A stretch of DNA of 64,000 nt, from assembly GCF_902522795.1 (NCBI RefSeq), contig NZ_CABYWZ010000002.1, positions 53,611 to 117,610 of the forward strand, read 5' to 3'. Below are positions 56,411 through 64,000 of the stretch, piece after piece. The notes below the pieces were generated by a model that did not search any database, was not told the DNA's origin, and saw nothing but the letters and a program-made list of their open reading frames with translations. Numbering within the stretch: the first letter of the stretch is position 1; each line of letters starts with the position of its first letter. The position numbers and the translations under genes were made by a program. Source of the stretch: an uncultured Prochlorococcus sp. GTDB lineage: Bacteria; Cyanobacteriota; Cyanobacteriia; PCC-6307; Cyanobiaceae.

Positions 56411-56845
56411 TCAAACAACCGTTCTGATCTGTTTAGAAACTGCTGAGGGAGGATTTCGCTTAATGACTCGCAAAGAATGTTCTTTAGCGATCAAAGATTC
56501 AATTAAATATTGACTAGCTAGTTCAGGCATCATATTTTGACCACATGTAAAAATATCGACTGCGGAATAATTAGATTCAGGCCAAGTATGTATTGAAATA
56601 TGAGATTCTGCCAGTAATGCAATTGCAGTAACCCCCTGAGGCTCAAATTTATTACTTATCAAATTCAAAACTGTTGCATTTGCCAATTTAGCAGCTCTAT
56701 TTAAAATACAGCGCAAGAAGGATTCGTCATTTAATTTTTCTCGATCGCATCTATAAAGTTCCAACAAAAGGTGTTTACTTTGATGACTTAATTTTTGCTC
56801 GTCACTTAACGAACTTAAATTTTGACTTTTATTGTAGATTTCCAT
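56411..56845 (-). CDS. speD: S-adenosylmethionine decarboxylase proenzyme
   Basis: A 144-aa SpeD of the short bacterial type. Self-cleavage occurs before Ser81 in LLAESHISIHTWPE, producing the pyruvoyl group; the catalytic Cys lies in AVDIFTCG. It yields decarboxylated SAM, the aminopropyl donor for spermidine. It is 51 bp downstream of recF on the same strand and convergent with larE, six bases apart. Confidence 0.95.
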   Translation of the reverse strand: MEIYNKSQNLSSLSDEQKLSHQSKHLLLELYRCDREKLNDESFLRCILNRAAKLANATVLNLISNKFEPQGVTAIALLAESHISIHTWPESNYSAVDIFTCGQNMMPELASQYLIESLIAKEHSLRVIKRNPPSAVSKQIRTVV

Positions 56846-56896
56846 TTAAGAAATTTATATGAAATTAAAATTAGCTAAAGATCATGCCTTTTCTAA

Positions 56897-57988
56897 TTAT
56901 AAGTGAATCATTTGTGAGGAGCCTAATAAAGACTGATTAAATTTATCTAAATGTGTAGCACTTATAAAACATTGGCTATCTTTACCAACAGAATTTAATA
57001 ACAAATTTTGCCTGGTTAAATCTAATTCCGCCAAGACATCATCCAATATAAGTATTGGAGAAACATTTATTGTTTTAGTTAATAAATCGAGTTCAGCCAT
57101 CTTTAGAGCCAAGATAAAAGTCCTTTGCTGTCCTGAAGAACCATATTTTCTAACTGAAACATTATTGATTAGAAACTCAACATCATCACGATGAGGGCCA
57201 AAATTACATTTACCGGTTAATGCTTCTATTGAACGCTGATTTAAGAGTTGTTCTGCTATTTTTTTACTAATAACTTCTTCTTCTTCTTCTTCTGGACTTA
57301 TATTTTGTATCCCCGAAAGATAATTTATATCTATTTGCTCTTGAGATTTACTTAAATGGTTATGCCAATATTCAACATAAGGTTTTATTTTTAATAAAGC
57401 TCTTCTTCTGCGCCTAAAAATTCTTGTACTTATTATTGACATTTGAATATCAAAGCTTTCCACAATATCTGTGGATTGGGTTTTTAAGAAACTTTCGGAA
57501 CGCCAAAAATGACTTCTTTGTTTTAAAAGCCTATTAAATCTACTTATCAAGTCTAAATATACTGGTTCAAGCTGAGATACGACTTTATCAATCCATGTTC
57601 TTCGAAAACTGGGTTCACTTCTAACAATATCTATATCATTAGAACAAAAACATACACTCCGAATATAATTCTTTATTTCACTCTGTTTTTTTAGGATTGA
57701 TTCATTGACATAAATTCTTTTAGGTCCTTTTCGGAATAAATTTAACTTTAAATCGTCTTTAAAATTTATCTGTCCTATAACTACAGCCATATTACTGTCA
57801 TTCTCTATTAAGTCTTTATCGCTTAATGCTCTATTAGATTTTAATTGACTTAAAAATTCAATGGATTCAAGTAAATTTGACTTGCCAATACCATTGCAGC
57901 CAAGAACAATTGCTCTTTGCTCTTTTAGATTAATTTCCAAACTTTTATGGTTCCGAAAATTTTTAATTTTTAATTTATTTAAAAAAAT
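56897..57988 (-). CDS. recF: DNA repair and replication protein RecF, unusual start
   Basis: RecF loads RecA at gaps. Walker A GCNGIGKSN, the ABC-type signature region KYGSSGQQRTFILALKMAEL and Walker B PILILDDVLAELD are intact. The first ordinary start in frame is the TTG at 57940 (SLEINLKEQ...), but that cuts off FLNKLKIKNFRNHKS, which aligns with the beta-strand and FRN motif at the start of all RecF proteins. If residue 1 is placed at the ATT codon 57988, Walker A begins at residue 30 exactly as in E. coli. No ATG, GTG or TTG occurs in frame up to the upstream stop; one missing base in the A8T7 tract would bring the ATG at 58001 into frame. Length from 57988: 363 aa. Confidence 0.85.
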   Translation of the reverse strand: MFLNKLKIKNFRNHKSLEINLKEQRAIVLGCNGIGKSNLLESIEFLSQLKSNRALSDKDLIENDSNMAVVIGQINFKDDLKLNLFRKGPKRIYVNESILKKQSEIKNYIRSVCFCSNDIDIVRSEPSFRRTWIDKVVSQLEPVYLDLISRFNRLLKQRSHFWRSESFLKTQSTDIVESFDIQMSIISTRIFRRRRRALLKIKPYVEYWHNHLSKSQEQIDINYLSGIQNISPEEEEEEVISKKIAEQLLNQRSIEALTGKCNFGPHRDDVEFLINNVSVRKYGSSGQQRTFILALKMAELDLLTKTINVSPILILDDVLAELDLTRQNLLLNSVGKDSQCFISATHLDKFNQSLLGSSQMIHL

Positions 57989-58065
57989 TTTTTTTGTGCA
58001 TTCATTAATTAAATTAGCTAAGTTTAAAATATTTAGATTTTCTTTAAAGAAATTGAAAAATTAAA

Positions 58066-58139
58066 GGGCATGTAGCTCAGTTGGATAGAGCATCAGATTC
58101 CGGTTCTGAGAGTCGGGGGTTCGAATCCCTCCATGCTCG
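58066..58139 (+). tRNA. trnR: tRNA-Arg (CCG anticodon)
   Basis: A 74-base tRNA. Acceptor arms GGGCATG and CATGCTC pair with one G-T, D arm GCTC/GAGC, anticodon stem TCAGA/TCTGA with loop TTCCGGT and anticodon CCG, T arm GGGGG-TTCGAAT-CCCTC, discriminator G. CCA is not encoded. It is divergent from recF. Confidence 0.95.
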
Positions 58140-58150
58140 TAAAATGATTT

Positions 58151-58597
58151 TTAAAGTTTATATCCCATTACTCTTATTCCATTTGGATCTAGTATAAATC
58201 CATTTTCCTCTAAACTTATAAAAGAAGATACAGGAGCCTGTACAGATATACTGCATCCAGGCATTTCTCTATTTATTTTCTCAAGAGTTACTTGAAGCAA
58301 TATTGAATAATAAAGTTGCTGATTGTTCCCAGGCAATGCACTTAAATTCCACAAGTTAGCATTCAATCCCTTGTCAGACGTAACCCGTACAAAGCCATAC
58401 AATTTATTTTTTAATTCATTCTGTATGGTAAAGAAGAAATTACTTTTCTGAATAGCCTCAGAAAGAGGCTTTATTGGAAATGTCTCACAACCACAATTCG
58501 CTAAAAGTTTGTTAACTTCTTTAGCTAATGGGATTTGAGAAGAGTTAACAAAATAACCTTCTGGAAGAACAAGTTTTTTTTTAGAAAAATTTTGCAA
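58151..58597 (-). CDS. GNAT-family acetyltransferase-like protein
   Basis: A 148-aa protein resembling GNAT N-acetyltransferases: a central LYGFVRVTSDKGLNANLWNL strand pair, then a helix (QQLYYSILLQVTLEKINREM) and a last part CSISVQAPVSSFISLEENGF with a GF before a terminal strand (GIRVMGYKL), the usual GNAT ending. The acetyl-CoA pyrophosphate loop (Q/RxxGxG/A) is not clear, so activity is uncertain. Start is TTG. It lies three bases behind the ppc stop and is probably cotranscribed with it. Confidence 0.6.
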   Translation of the reverse strand: MQNFSKKKLVLPEGYFVNSSQIPLAKEVNKLLANCGCETFPIKPLSEAIQKSNFFFTIQNELKNKLYGFVRVTSDKGLNANLWNLSALPGNNQQLYYSILLQVTLEKINREMPGCSISVQAPVSSFISLEENGFILDPNGIRVMGYKL

Positions 58598-58600
58598 TTA

Positions 58601-61570
58601 TCAACCTGTATTTCTCATGCCAGCTGCTATCCCATTAATAGTTAAAAGTGCTCCCCTCAATAGTTCACTTCTGCTGTAAGCTCTTCTAGATTCATCTTTA
58701 TCTATAATGAATTCGCTTATTGGAGGTTGTCTTGTCTGGTCTCTTAATCTTCTTAGAAGTGAAACCTGCAAAAACCCTAACGGAATAATTGTCTTATTTC
58801 TCAAGCTTACTGATGATTTCAAGTCTCTATCAGATTCTAAGAGCTTATTTTTACCAGTAATTTCAAGTATTAAAGATTTTGTAAGATTATATTCTTGAGA
58901 AATGACATCAAAAATATCATCAAAAGAATCTTTATTTTCTTTACTACCAAGAGTATCAACATAATATCTGGCAACTTCCAGATCCACTTTCGACAATGTC
59001 ATTTCCACCTTAGATATAAGCATCCTAAAAAATGGCCATCTTTGATGCAGAACTCTTAATAATTCAATTTGTTGAGGATCTGAATTTAATTCAGATGACA
59101 ATGCCGTACCAACTCCAAACCAACTTGGCAAAAGAAATCTGCTTTGTGTCCAACCAAATACCCATGGAATAGCTCTTAAACTTGACAAATCTTTTGCACC
59201 TTTTTTTCTTCTGGCAGGCCTACTAGATATCTGTAATTTACTTATTTCTTCTATTGGAGTGACCTCTTGAAAGAAATTTAACAAATCAGGATTCTCATGC
59301 ACTAATTTTCTGTAGTGAGACCTTGATGTTTCAGCCAACCTAGACATTAATTGATTCCATTCTGGAGTAGCGTCAAGTCTATTATTTACTAAACTATTTT
59401 GAATTACCGCTGTAGTTACAGTCTCAAGATTGTACAAAGCCAGTTCAGGAAGACTATATTTAGAAGCTAAAACTTCACCTTGTTCTGTTATTTTAATTCG
59501 CCCTTTTAAAGTGCCGCTTGGTTGAGCCAATATTGCCTGATAGGCTGGCCCTCCTCCTCTCCCTACAGAACCACCTCTTCCATGAAAAAGTCTTAGCAAT
59601 ATATTATTTCTACTTGAAAGATTTTGAAGAGCTATTTGGGCTCTATGAATTTCCCAATTACTTGAAACGAAACCTGAGTCTTTATTGCTATCAGAATATC
59701 CAAGCATTAATTCTTGCAAAGGTTTAAAAGATTCTCCTACTTTTGGCAATAATGATCTATAGAAATCTAATTTAAACAACTTATCCATTACTTCTGGTGC
59801 TCTTTTAAGGTCTTCCACAGTTTCAAAAAGAGGAACAACTAATAATTTTGACTTTTGTGAATTTTGATCAAGAAGTCCCATTTCTTTTGCCAGTAAGAGA
59901 ACTTCAAGCAAATCAGATGCACTATGACTCATTGAAATTACATAAGAATGACAAATACGACTTCCAAATTCTTGCTGTAGTCTCTTAACCATTTTAAAAA
60001 CTGAAAAGGTTTCTTCTGTAGTTTTTGTCCAGTTAACGTCAGATGGAATTAAAGGCCTTTTTGTATTTAATTCGTCTATGAGCCATTTAATTTTCTCTTC
60101 CTCAGACATTTGGTTATATTGAACAGATAAATCAAGATAATTTGTAAGCTCTTGTATAGCGTCACTATGCCTTGTACTCTCTTGACGAATATCTAAACTT
60201 GCTAAAGAAAATCCAAAAATATGAACCTGAGTAAGTAAGTTGTTTACAGACTCACAAGTTAAATCCGTACTAATCAAGCTATTTTTAATTAGTTCGAGAT
60301 CATAAGTAAATTCGTTTACTGACTTGTAATATAAATTTTCAACTTTATCTAGATTTTTGTTATCAGTTTCTCCCTCCAAGTCAAATTTCCACCCACTATC
60401 AGCTAATAAATTATTTCTTTCTTGTGTTAACCTAAGTTTTTCTAAAATATAACTTAATTTTAATCTGTAGGGTTCTGATCTATACCTTGTAGCTCTAGCT
60501 TCATATATTTCAGGGAACTTAACCCTGTCAGTTTCTAGTGACTCTAATAAGGAGGAACTGACTTGACTCCATTGCATTGAAACACTTAATTGATCTCTAA
60601 GATTAGACGTTGCAATAATATATCTTTCCAACATCAACTGCCTTTGGTAGCACGCAGTTCTCCATGTTATCTCCGGAGTGACCGATGGATTACCGTCCCT
60701 ATCAGAGCCTACCCAAGAACCAAAGTTACAAAAAGATTCTGAGGGCAACTGAACATCTGGATAATTTTCGGTAAGTGCTTCAGCGATCCTGCCCCTCAAT
60801 TGAGGCATCGCATTAAATAAAACTTGCTGAAAATAATGCAAGGCATAATCAACTTCATCTAAAACTGAAGGTTTAAATTGATGCAATTCGTCTGTTCTCC
60901 ACCAAAGTCTTACTTCCTCTTTTAATTGGGATTTTAGAGAAATTTTTTCTTCTTTTGTTATAAATTGCTCAATCTGTATTTTTTTTAACAAATTTGCTAC
61001 TCTTGTTTGCTTATGTCTAATCGTATGTCTTACTATCTCCGTAGGATGTGCAGTAAAAACTAAACGAATATCCATTTCCTGCAATAACTCCTCTAATTTT
61101 CCTGGTGGTACATTTAATTTTCTCAGCCTGTAAAATAATTCTCTAAAAGTCACTGGAGCATTTTGCCTAGCCAATGCTGGGGCAAAAGGATCAAGATTAT
61201 CGGGCGATTTTTGAACATCTTTATTGGTAAAGCTTTGGATATATCTATCTTCCTCAACTCTTTGTTCCAAAATATTCACGAGTTGAAAATATAATGAAAA
61301 AGCCCTTGCTGCAGCTATGGATTCTGCTAAATCCATAGAATTTACAATATCAACTATTTCATTTTTAAAAGTTTTTGAACTATCACCATCAATTTGTTTT
61401 GAATAACTTAATTCTTTAAGTTGTATCAATCTCTCTGCTTGATCATCTGGGCATTCTTCTCTGAGCACAGATTCCCAGAGATCTTCAATTAAAAGACGAT
61501 TTTTATCAAGTGGATCATTGTTACTTATCAGATCCACATTATTATTTTTTATCTGTCGAAAAGATTCCAT
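58601..61570 (-). CDS. ppc: Phosphoenolpyruvate carboxylase
   Basis: A 989-aa enzyme that adds bicarbonate to PEP to make oxaloacetate, the anaplerotic entry into amino acid synthesis. Catalytic His175 lies in [40 protein letters not shown] and the C-terminal end MRNTG are all intact. The plant-type N-terminal phosphorylation motif is absent. It is longer than the E. coli enzyme, as cyanobacterial forms are. It follows gshA by 61 bp in a probable trpE-gshA-ppc transcript. Confidence 0.98.
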   Translation of the reverse strand: MESFRQIKNNNVDLISNNDPLDKNRLLIEDLWESVLREECPDDQAERLIQLKELSYSKQIDGDSSKTFKNEIVDIVNSMDLAESIAAARAFSLYFQLVNILEQRVEEDRYIQSFTNKDVQKSPDNLDPFAPALARQNAPVTFRELFYRLRKLNVPPGKLEELLQEMDIRLVFTAHPTEIVRHTIRHKQTRVANLLKKIQIEQFITKEEKISLKSQLKEEVRLWWRTDELHQFKPSVLDEVDYALHYFQQVLFNAMPQLRGRIAEALTENYPDVQLPSESFCNFGSWVGSDRDGNPSVTPEITWRTACYQRQLMLERYIIATSNLRDQLSVSMQWSQVSSSLLESLETDRVKFPEIYEARATRYRSEPYRLKLSYILEKLRLTQERNNLLADSGWKFDLEGETDNKNLDKVENLYYKSVNEFTYDLELIKNSLISTDLTCESVNNLLTQVHIFGFSLASLDIRQESTRHSDAIQELTNYLDLSVQYNQMSEEEKIKWLIDELNTKRPLIPSDVNWTKTTEETFSVFKMVKRLQQEFGSRICHSYVISMSHSASDLLEVLLLAKEMGLLDQNSQKSKLLVVPLFETVEDLKRAPEVMDKLFKLDFYRSLLPKVGESFKPLQELMLGYSDSNKDSGFVSSNWEIHRAQIALQNLSSRNNILLRLFHGRGGSVGRGGGPAYQAILAQPSGTLKGRIKITEQGEVLASKYSLPELALYNLETVTTAVIQNSLVNNRLDATPEWNQLMSRLAETSRSHYRKLVHENPDLLNFFQEVTPIEEISKLQISSRPARRKKGAKDLSSLRAIPWVFGWTQSRFLLPSWFGVGTALSSELNSDPQQIELLRVLHQRWPFFRMLISKVEMTLSKVDLEVARYYVDTLGSKENKDSFDDIFDVISQEYNLTKSLILEITGKNKLLESDRDLKSSVSLRNKTIIPLGFLQVSLLRRLRDQTRQPPISEFIIDKDESRRAYSRSELLRGALLTINGIAAGMRNTG

Positions 61571-61631
61571 ATAATCATTATGTCACAAGTGAAAATGTTC
61601 AGATCAAAGTGTATTTAAATAATCAAACATT

Positions 61632-62741
61632 CTAGGACTCCCTCCTGATCATATCTTCAATAGAAATTTTCATTATCTGCTCAATAGAAAGCCCTTTTTC
61701 ATATTGATTTATCCATTTCATAGATTGATTGCCTTCCTCAAGCACTTTATAGATAGGATCTAAAAGATGTTTCATTCCAAAAGTTTCTGCTTTGGATGAT
61801 AATTCTGATAATAAGTTTTGAATCCATTCTCTACAAATAACTTTTTTGCCATCTTGCCAGTGAATTAACTCTGAATTCAGACTATCTTTAGCAGCATTAA
61901 TTTCATTTTGATCACATATTTCTGACAACTCATCCATAGAAAAAGTACTAGCATACATAGGATCTAAGGTATTTATATTCTCAAAAAGATTTAAAATCCT
62001 TAGTTCTATCATGGCCGTTATCCCTAAAAGCAGATTAATATCTTGAACAAAATCACAAATTCTTAATTCTAAACGATCAAGAATTAAAGGTCTTTGAGGA
62101 CCATTTGGTCGGATTGACGACCAAAAATGCCTAATATTTTGCATGTTTTTATTAGATATATTTTCCTCTATCCAGTCGATATAAGAATTATGAGTAACAA
62201 AAAAAGGCACCCTACTTGGTGTTTTAGGAAACTGTATCCATCTCTGTGAGTGATTATTCGTAATTTTATTATTTAAAAACGGTGAACTAGCACTTAACGA
62301 TAGATATAAAGCTGCCTCAGATCTTATAAGTCTTATTGCTGTAAAAAGTTTATCTAAATCATTTATTCCTATGTTTATATGGACACTTGAAGTTGCAATT
62401 GATATTCCATAATTATCTTGAATAAATTGATGATAGACGTTGTCAATATCAGATCTTTGAAATTGAATATCGTGTTCAAAACAAAGAGTGGAAGAAGGAA
62501 TGATTGTTAAATTTTTAGTATTTAGCCACTTCCTCAACTTTTTTCTTGGAGTTATTAATTTTTCATATAAAGAACCGTAGTCTTTTTCAGGTGTTGTTAT
62601 GTATTCAACGTTTCTGTTATCAGGCTCTTTTACAAAATCAGGAAATTTTTTCTCAATTTCAGCCGAAACACCAATATGTGAATTTATAGAACCTGTGAAA
62701 AGTTCCACCTCAAAACCTTTATAAAGATTATCTTTACTCAT
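61632..62741 (-). CDS. gshA: Glutamate-cysteine ligase, cyanobacterial type
   Basis: A 369-aa protein with FEVELFTGSINSHIGVSAEI, PDNRNVEYITTPEKDYGSLY, DNYGISIATSSVHINIGI and RPLILDRLELRICDFV, marks of the cyanobacterial GshA family (a GCS2-like group distinct from E. coli GshA). It forms gamma-glutamylcysteine, the first step to glutathione, needed against photooxidative stress. Its ATG follows the trpE stop directly, so the two are translationally adjacent. Confidence 0.92.
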   Translation of the reverse strand: MSKDNLYKGFEVELFTGSINSHIGVSAEIEKKFPDFVKEPDNRNVEYITTPEKDYGSLYEKLITPRKKLRKWLNTKNLTIIPSSTLCFEHDIQFQRSDIDNVYHQFIQDNYGISIATSSVHINIGINDLDKLFTAIRLIRSEAALYLSLSASSPFLNNKITNNHSQRWIQFPKTPSRVPFFVTHNSYIDWIEENISNKNMQNIRHFWSSIRPNGPQRPLILDRLELRICDFVQDINLLLGITAMIELRILNLFENINTLDPMYASTFSMDELSEICDQNEINAAKDSLNSELIHWQDGKKVICREWIQNLLSELSSKAETFGMKHLLDPIYKVLEEGNQSMKWINQYEKGLSIEQIMKISIEDMIRRES

Positions 62742-64000
62742 TTATTTATCCAAACAGGCTAATGCTTTAAGAATCCCCTTTGCTTTATTTATCGTCTCTT
62801 GATATTCATTTTCAGGAAAAGAATCAGCAACTATCCCAGCTCCTGCCTGAACCGATACATCATATTTCCCATCTTTTGATGGTTTAACTATCATGGTTCT
62901 TATTGTAATGGCTGTATTCAATGCACCATTAATATCAACAGATCCGTATACACCAGCATAAGGTCCCCTAGCATCTTTTTCAAAGTGCTTAATCAGTTGC
63001 ATAGCTCTTATTTTTGGGGCGCCAGTTACTGTCCCAGCGGGAAATGATGCTTTGAGCAAATCCCATACATCAGCATTGTTTTTTAAGATTCCCTCAACTT
63101 GACTGACTATATGCATAACATGTGAATATTTCTCAATAACCATTAAATCCTTAACCTTAACAGTACCAATTTCACAAACTCTACCAAGATCATTTCTTCC
63201 AAGATCAATAAGCATTACATGCTCAGCTATCTCTTTTGGATCTTTTAATAATTCCTTTTCTAATTCCAAGTCTTGTTGATTATCAATACCTCTAGGTCTT
63301 GTGCCAGCTATTGGTCTTAAGCTTGCAACAATCTGACTATTTTTATTTTTTTCTGCTTTAACCATTACTTCAGGACTTGAACCTATCAGATACCATGAGC
63401 CGAAATTAAAAAATGACATGTATGGAGATGGATTAACCATCCTCAAACTTCTATATAAATTAAAGGGTTCATTATTGACTTGAGTTTGGAATCTCTGACT
63501 TATAACTATTTGGAAGATATCTCCCTTTCTTATGTATTCTTTTGCAGAGAGAACTGCATCCTCAAAATCTTTTTTCTCCCAATTACTTGCAAGATCTAAA
63601 TTCAAATTCTCATTTTCATTCCAATCTAAAAACTCATTTTCTTTTAGAGGAATTCTCATTAAATTTCTAGTTTTCTGAATTTTAGAAATTGAGTTTAGAT
63701 ACAAGTCTTCAATTGAGCAATCTTTTGAAGAATTTGTATCTGCATAAACCACTGCAGTAATACATCTTTTTATTTGATCAAAAACAACTAACTGATCAAA
63801 AAACATCCATGACCCATAAGGAATATTGTTTTCTGGAATTTCATTTATTGGAACGCTTGGTTCTATTCGATTTATTAATTCATAACCCCAAGAGCCATAC
63901 AACTGTCCAATTGATGGTAAGTCATCAAGTATGGTTGACTTGTATTCTTTTGTCCAACTTTTTAAAACATCAAAAGGATCACCTTTATGGGTTTCAGTTT
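62742..64000 (-). CDS. trpE: Anthranilate synthase component I (partial, 5' end outside window)
   Basis: The frame runs open to the window end, so the N-terminus is missing; about 419 residues are seen. The chorismate-binding domain is complete: [64 protein letters not shown] and YAGVYGSVD. The part before it ([20 protein letters not shown], upstream of an internal TTG at 63902) belongs to the N-terminal TrpE domain, so the internal TTG is not the start. It converts chorismate to anthranilate with a glutamine amidotransferase partner. It leads the group trpE-gshA-ppc on the minus strand. Confidence 0.95.
   Translation of the reverse strand, partial: TETHKGDPFDVLKSWTKEYKSTILDDLPSIGQLYGSWGYELINRIEPSVPINEIPENNIPYGSWMFFDQLVVFDQIKRCITAVVYADTNSSKDCSIEDLYLNSISKIQKTRNLMRIPLKENEFLDWNENENLNLDLASNWEKKDFEDAVLSAKEYIRKGDIFQIVISQRFQTQVNNEPFNLYRSLRMVNPSPYMSFFNFGSWYLIGSSPEVMVKAEKNKNSQIVASLRPIAGTRPRGIDNQQDLELEKELLKDPKEIAEHVMLIDLGRNDLGRVCEIGTVKVKDLMVIEKYSHVMHIVSQVEGILKNNADVWDLLKASFPAGTVTGAPKIRAMQLIKHFEKDARGPYAGVYGSVDINGALNTAITIRTMIVKPSKDGKYDVSVQAGAGIVADSFPENEYQETINKAKGILKALACLDK

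Noticed and set aside
1..64000. CRISPR arrays, rRNA genes, insertion sequences, replication origin.
   Set aside because: No regularly spaced repeats, rRNA signatures, transposase motifs or DnaA-box clusters were seen in reading the window.

Overview
The window reads as a contiguous piece of a small, AT-rich cyanobacterial chromosome, most likely a high-light-adapted Prochlorococcus. The evidence is direct for the phylum: psaA, psaB, psaL and psaI of photosystem I, ndhN of NDH-1, the clock-associated iron-sulfur protein LdpA, a cyanobacterial-type gshA, a CAAD-domain protein and a tocopherol/plastoquinone-type methyltransferase are all present. The genus and clade are inferred from very low G+C, tightly packed genes, short intergenic spacers, frequent TTG starts and the gene order. 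No prophage, insertion sequence, CRISPR array or rRNA operon is visible.

Layout. 1-6.7 kb: the 3' end of pheA, then (minus strand) a str-type cluster rpsL-rpsG-fusA-tuf-rpsJ, followed by a Lon-N-domain protein and a quinol methyltransferase. 6.9-12.6 kb: gltB (ferredoxin GOGAT) with a YciI-like partner, and lipA. 12.6-15.5 kb: the most accessory-looking stretch, with a 345-bp non-coding gap, a serine recombinase with degraded catalytic arginines plus a 68-aa partner, and a head-to-head pair of a beta-lactamase-fold protein and an NlpC/P60 peptidase. 15.5-22.4 kb: photosystem I genes psaI-psaL and psaA-psaB around a glycosyltransferase and a small HEAT-like membrane protein. 22.7-27.4 kb: a CbiG-CobJ fusion, a HAD phosphatase, tRNA-Ser, alr and an HNH nuclease.

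27.4-43.5 kb: one long minus-strand ribosomal supercluster reading rplC, rplD, rplW, rplB, rpsS, rplV, rpsC, rplP, rpmC, rpsQ, rplN, rplX, rplE, rpsH, rplF, rplR, rpsE, rplO, secY, adk, rpmJ, rpsM, rpsK, rpoA, rplQ, truA, rplM, rpsI, rpmE, prfA. It combines the S10, spc and alpha operons and adds release factor 1. Genes for S14, L30, S4, IF1 and Map do not occur in it. 43.8-64 kb: housekeeping and metabolic genes (ndhN-ldpA, recA with an SOS box, tyrA, a carotenoid desaturase, fructosamine kinase, CAAD protein, an E1-like/rhodanese protein, a tandem CobO, LarE-like, speD, recF) plus tRNA-Gln and tRNA-Arg, ending in a minus-strand group trpE-gshA-ppc-acetyltransferase.

The genes are mostly core metabolism: nitrogen assimilation (gltB), aromatic amino acids (pheA, tyrA, trpE), carbon anaplerosis (ppc), glutathione, cobalamin, lipoate, polyamines and translation. 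The points most worth a second look are three abutting hairpins in the psaA leader, a recF start with no ordinary start codon next to an A8T7 tract, a G10 tract inside the methyltransferase gene, loss of zinc-binding cysteines in L31, L36 and the MoeB-like protein, the degraded recombinase, the cytosolic-looking murein peptidase pair, and a DinG-like protein without a recognisable ATP-binding half.
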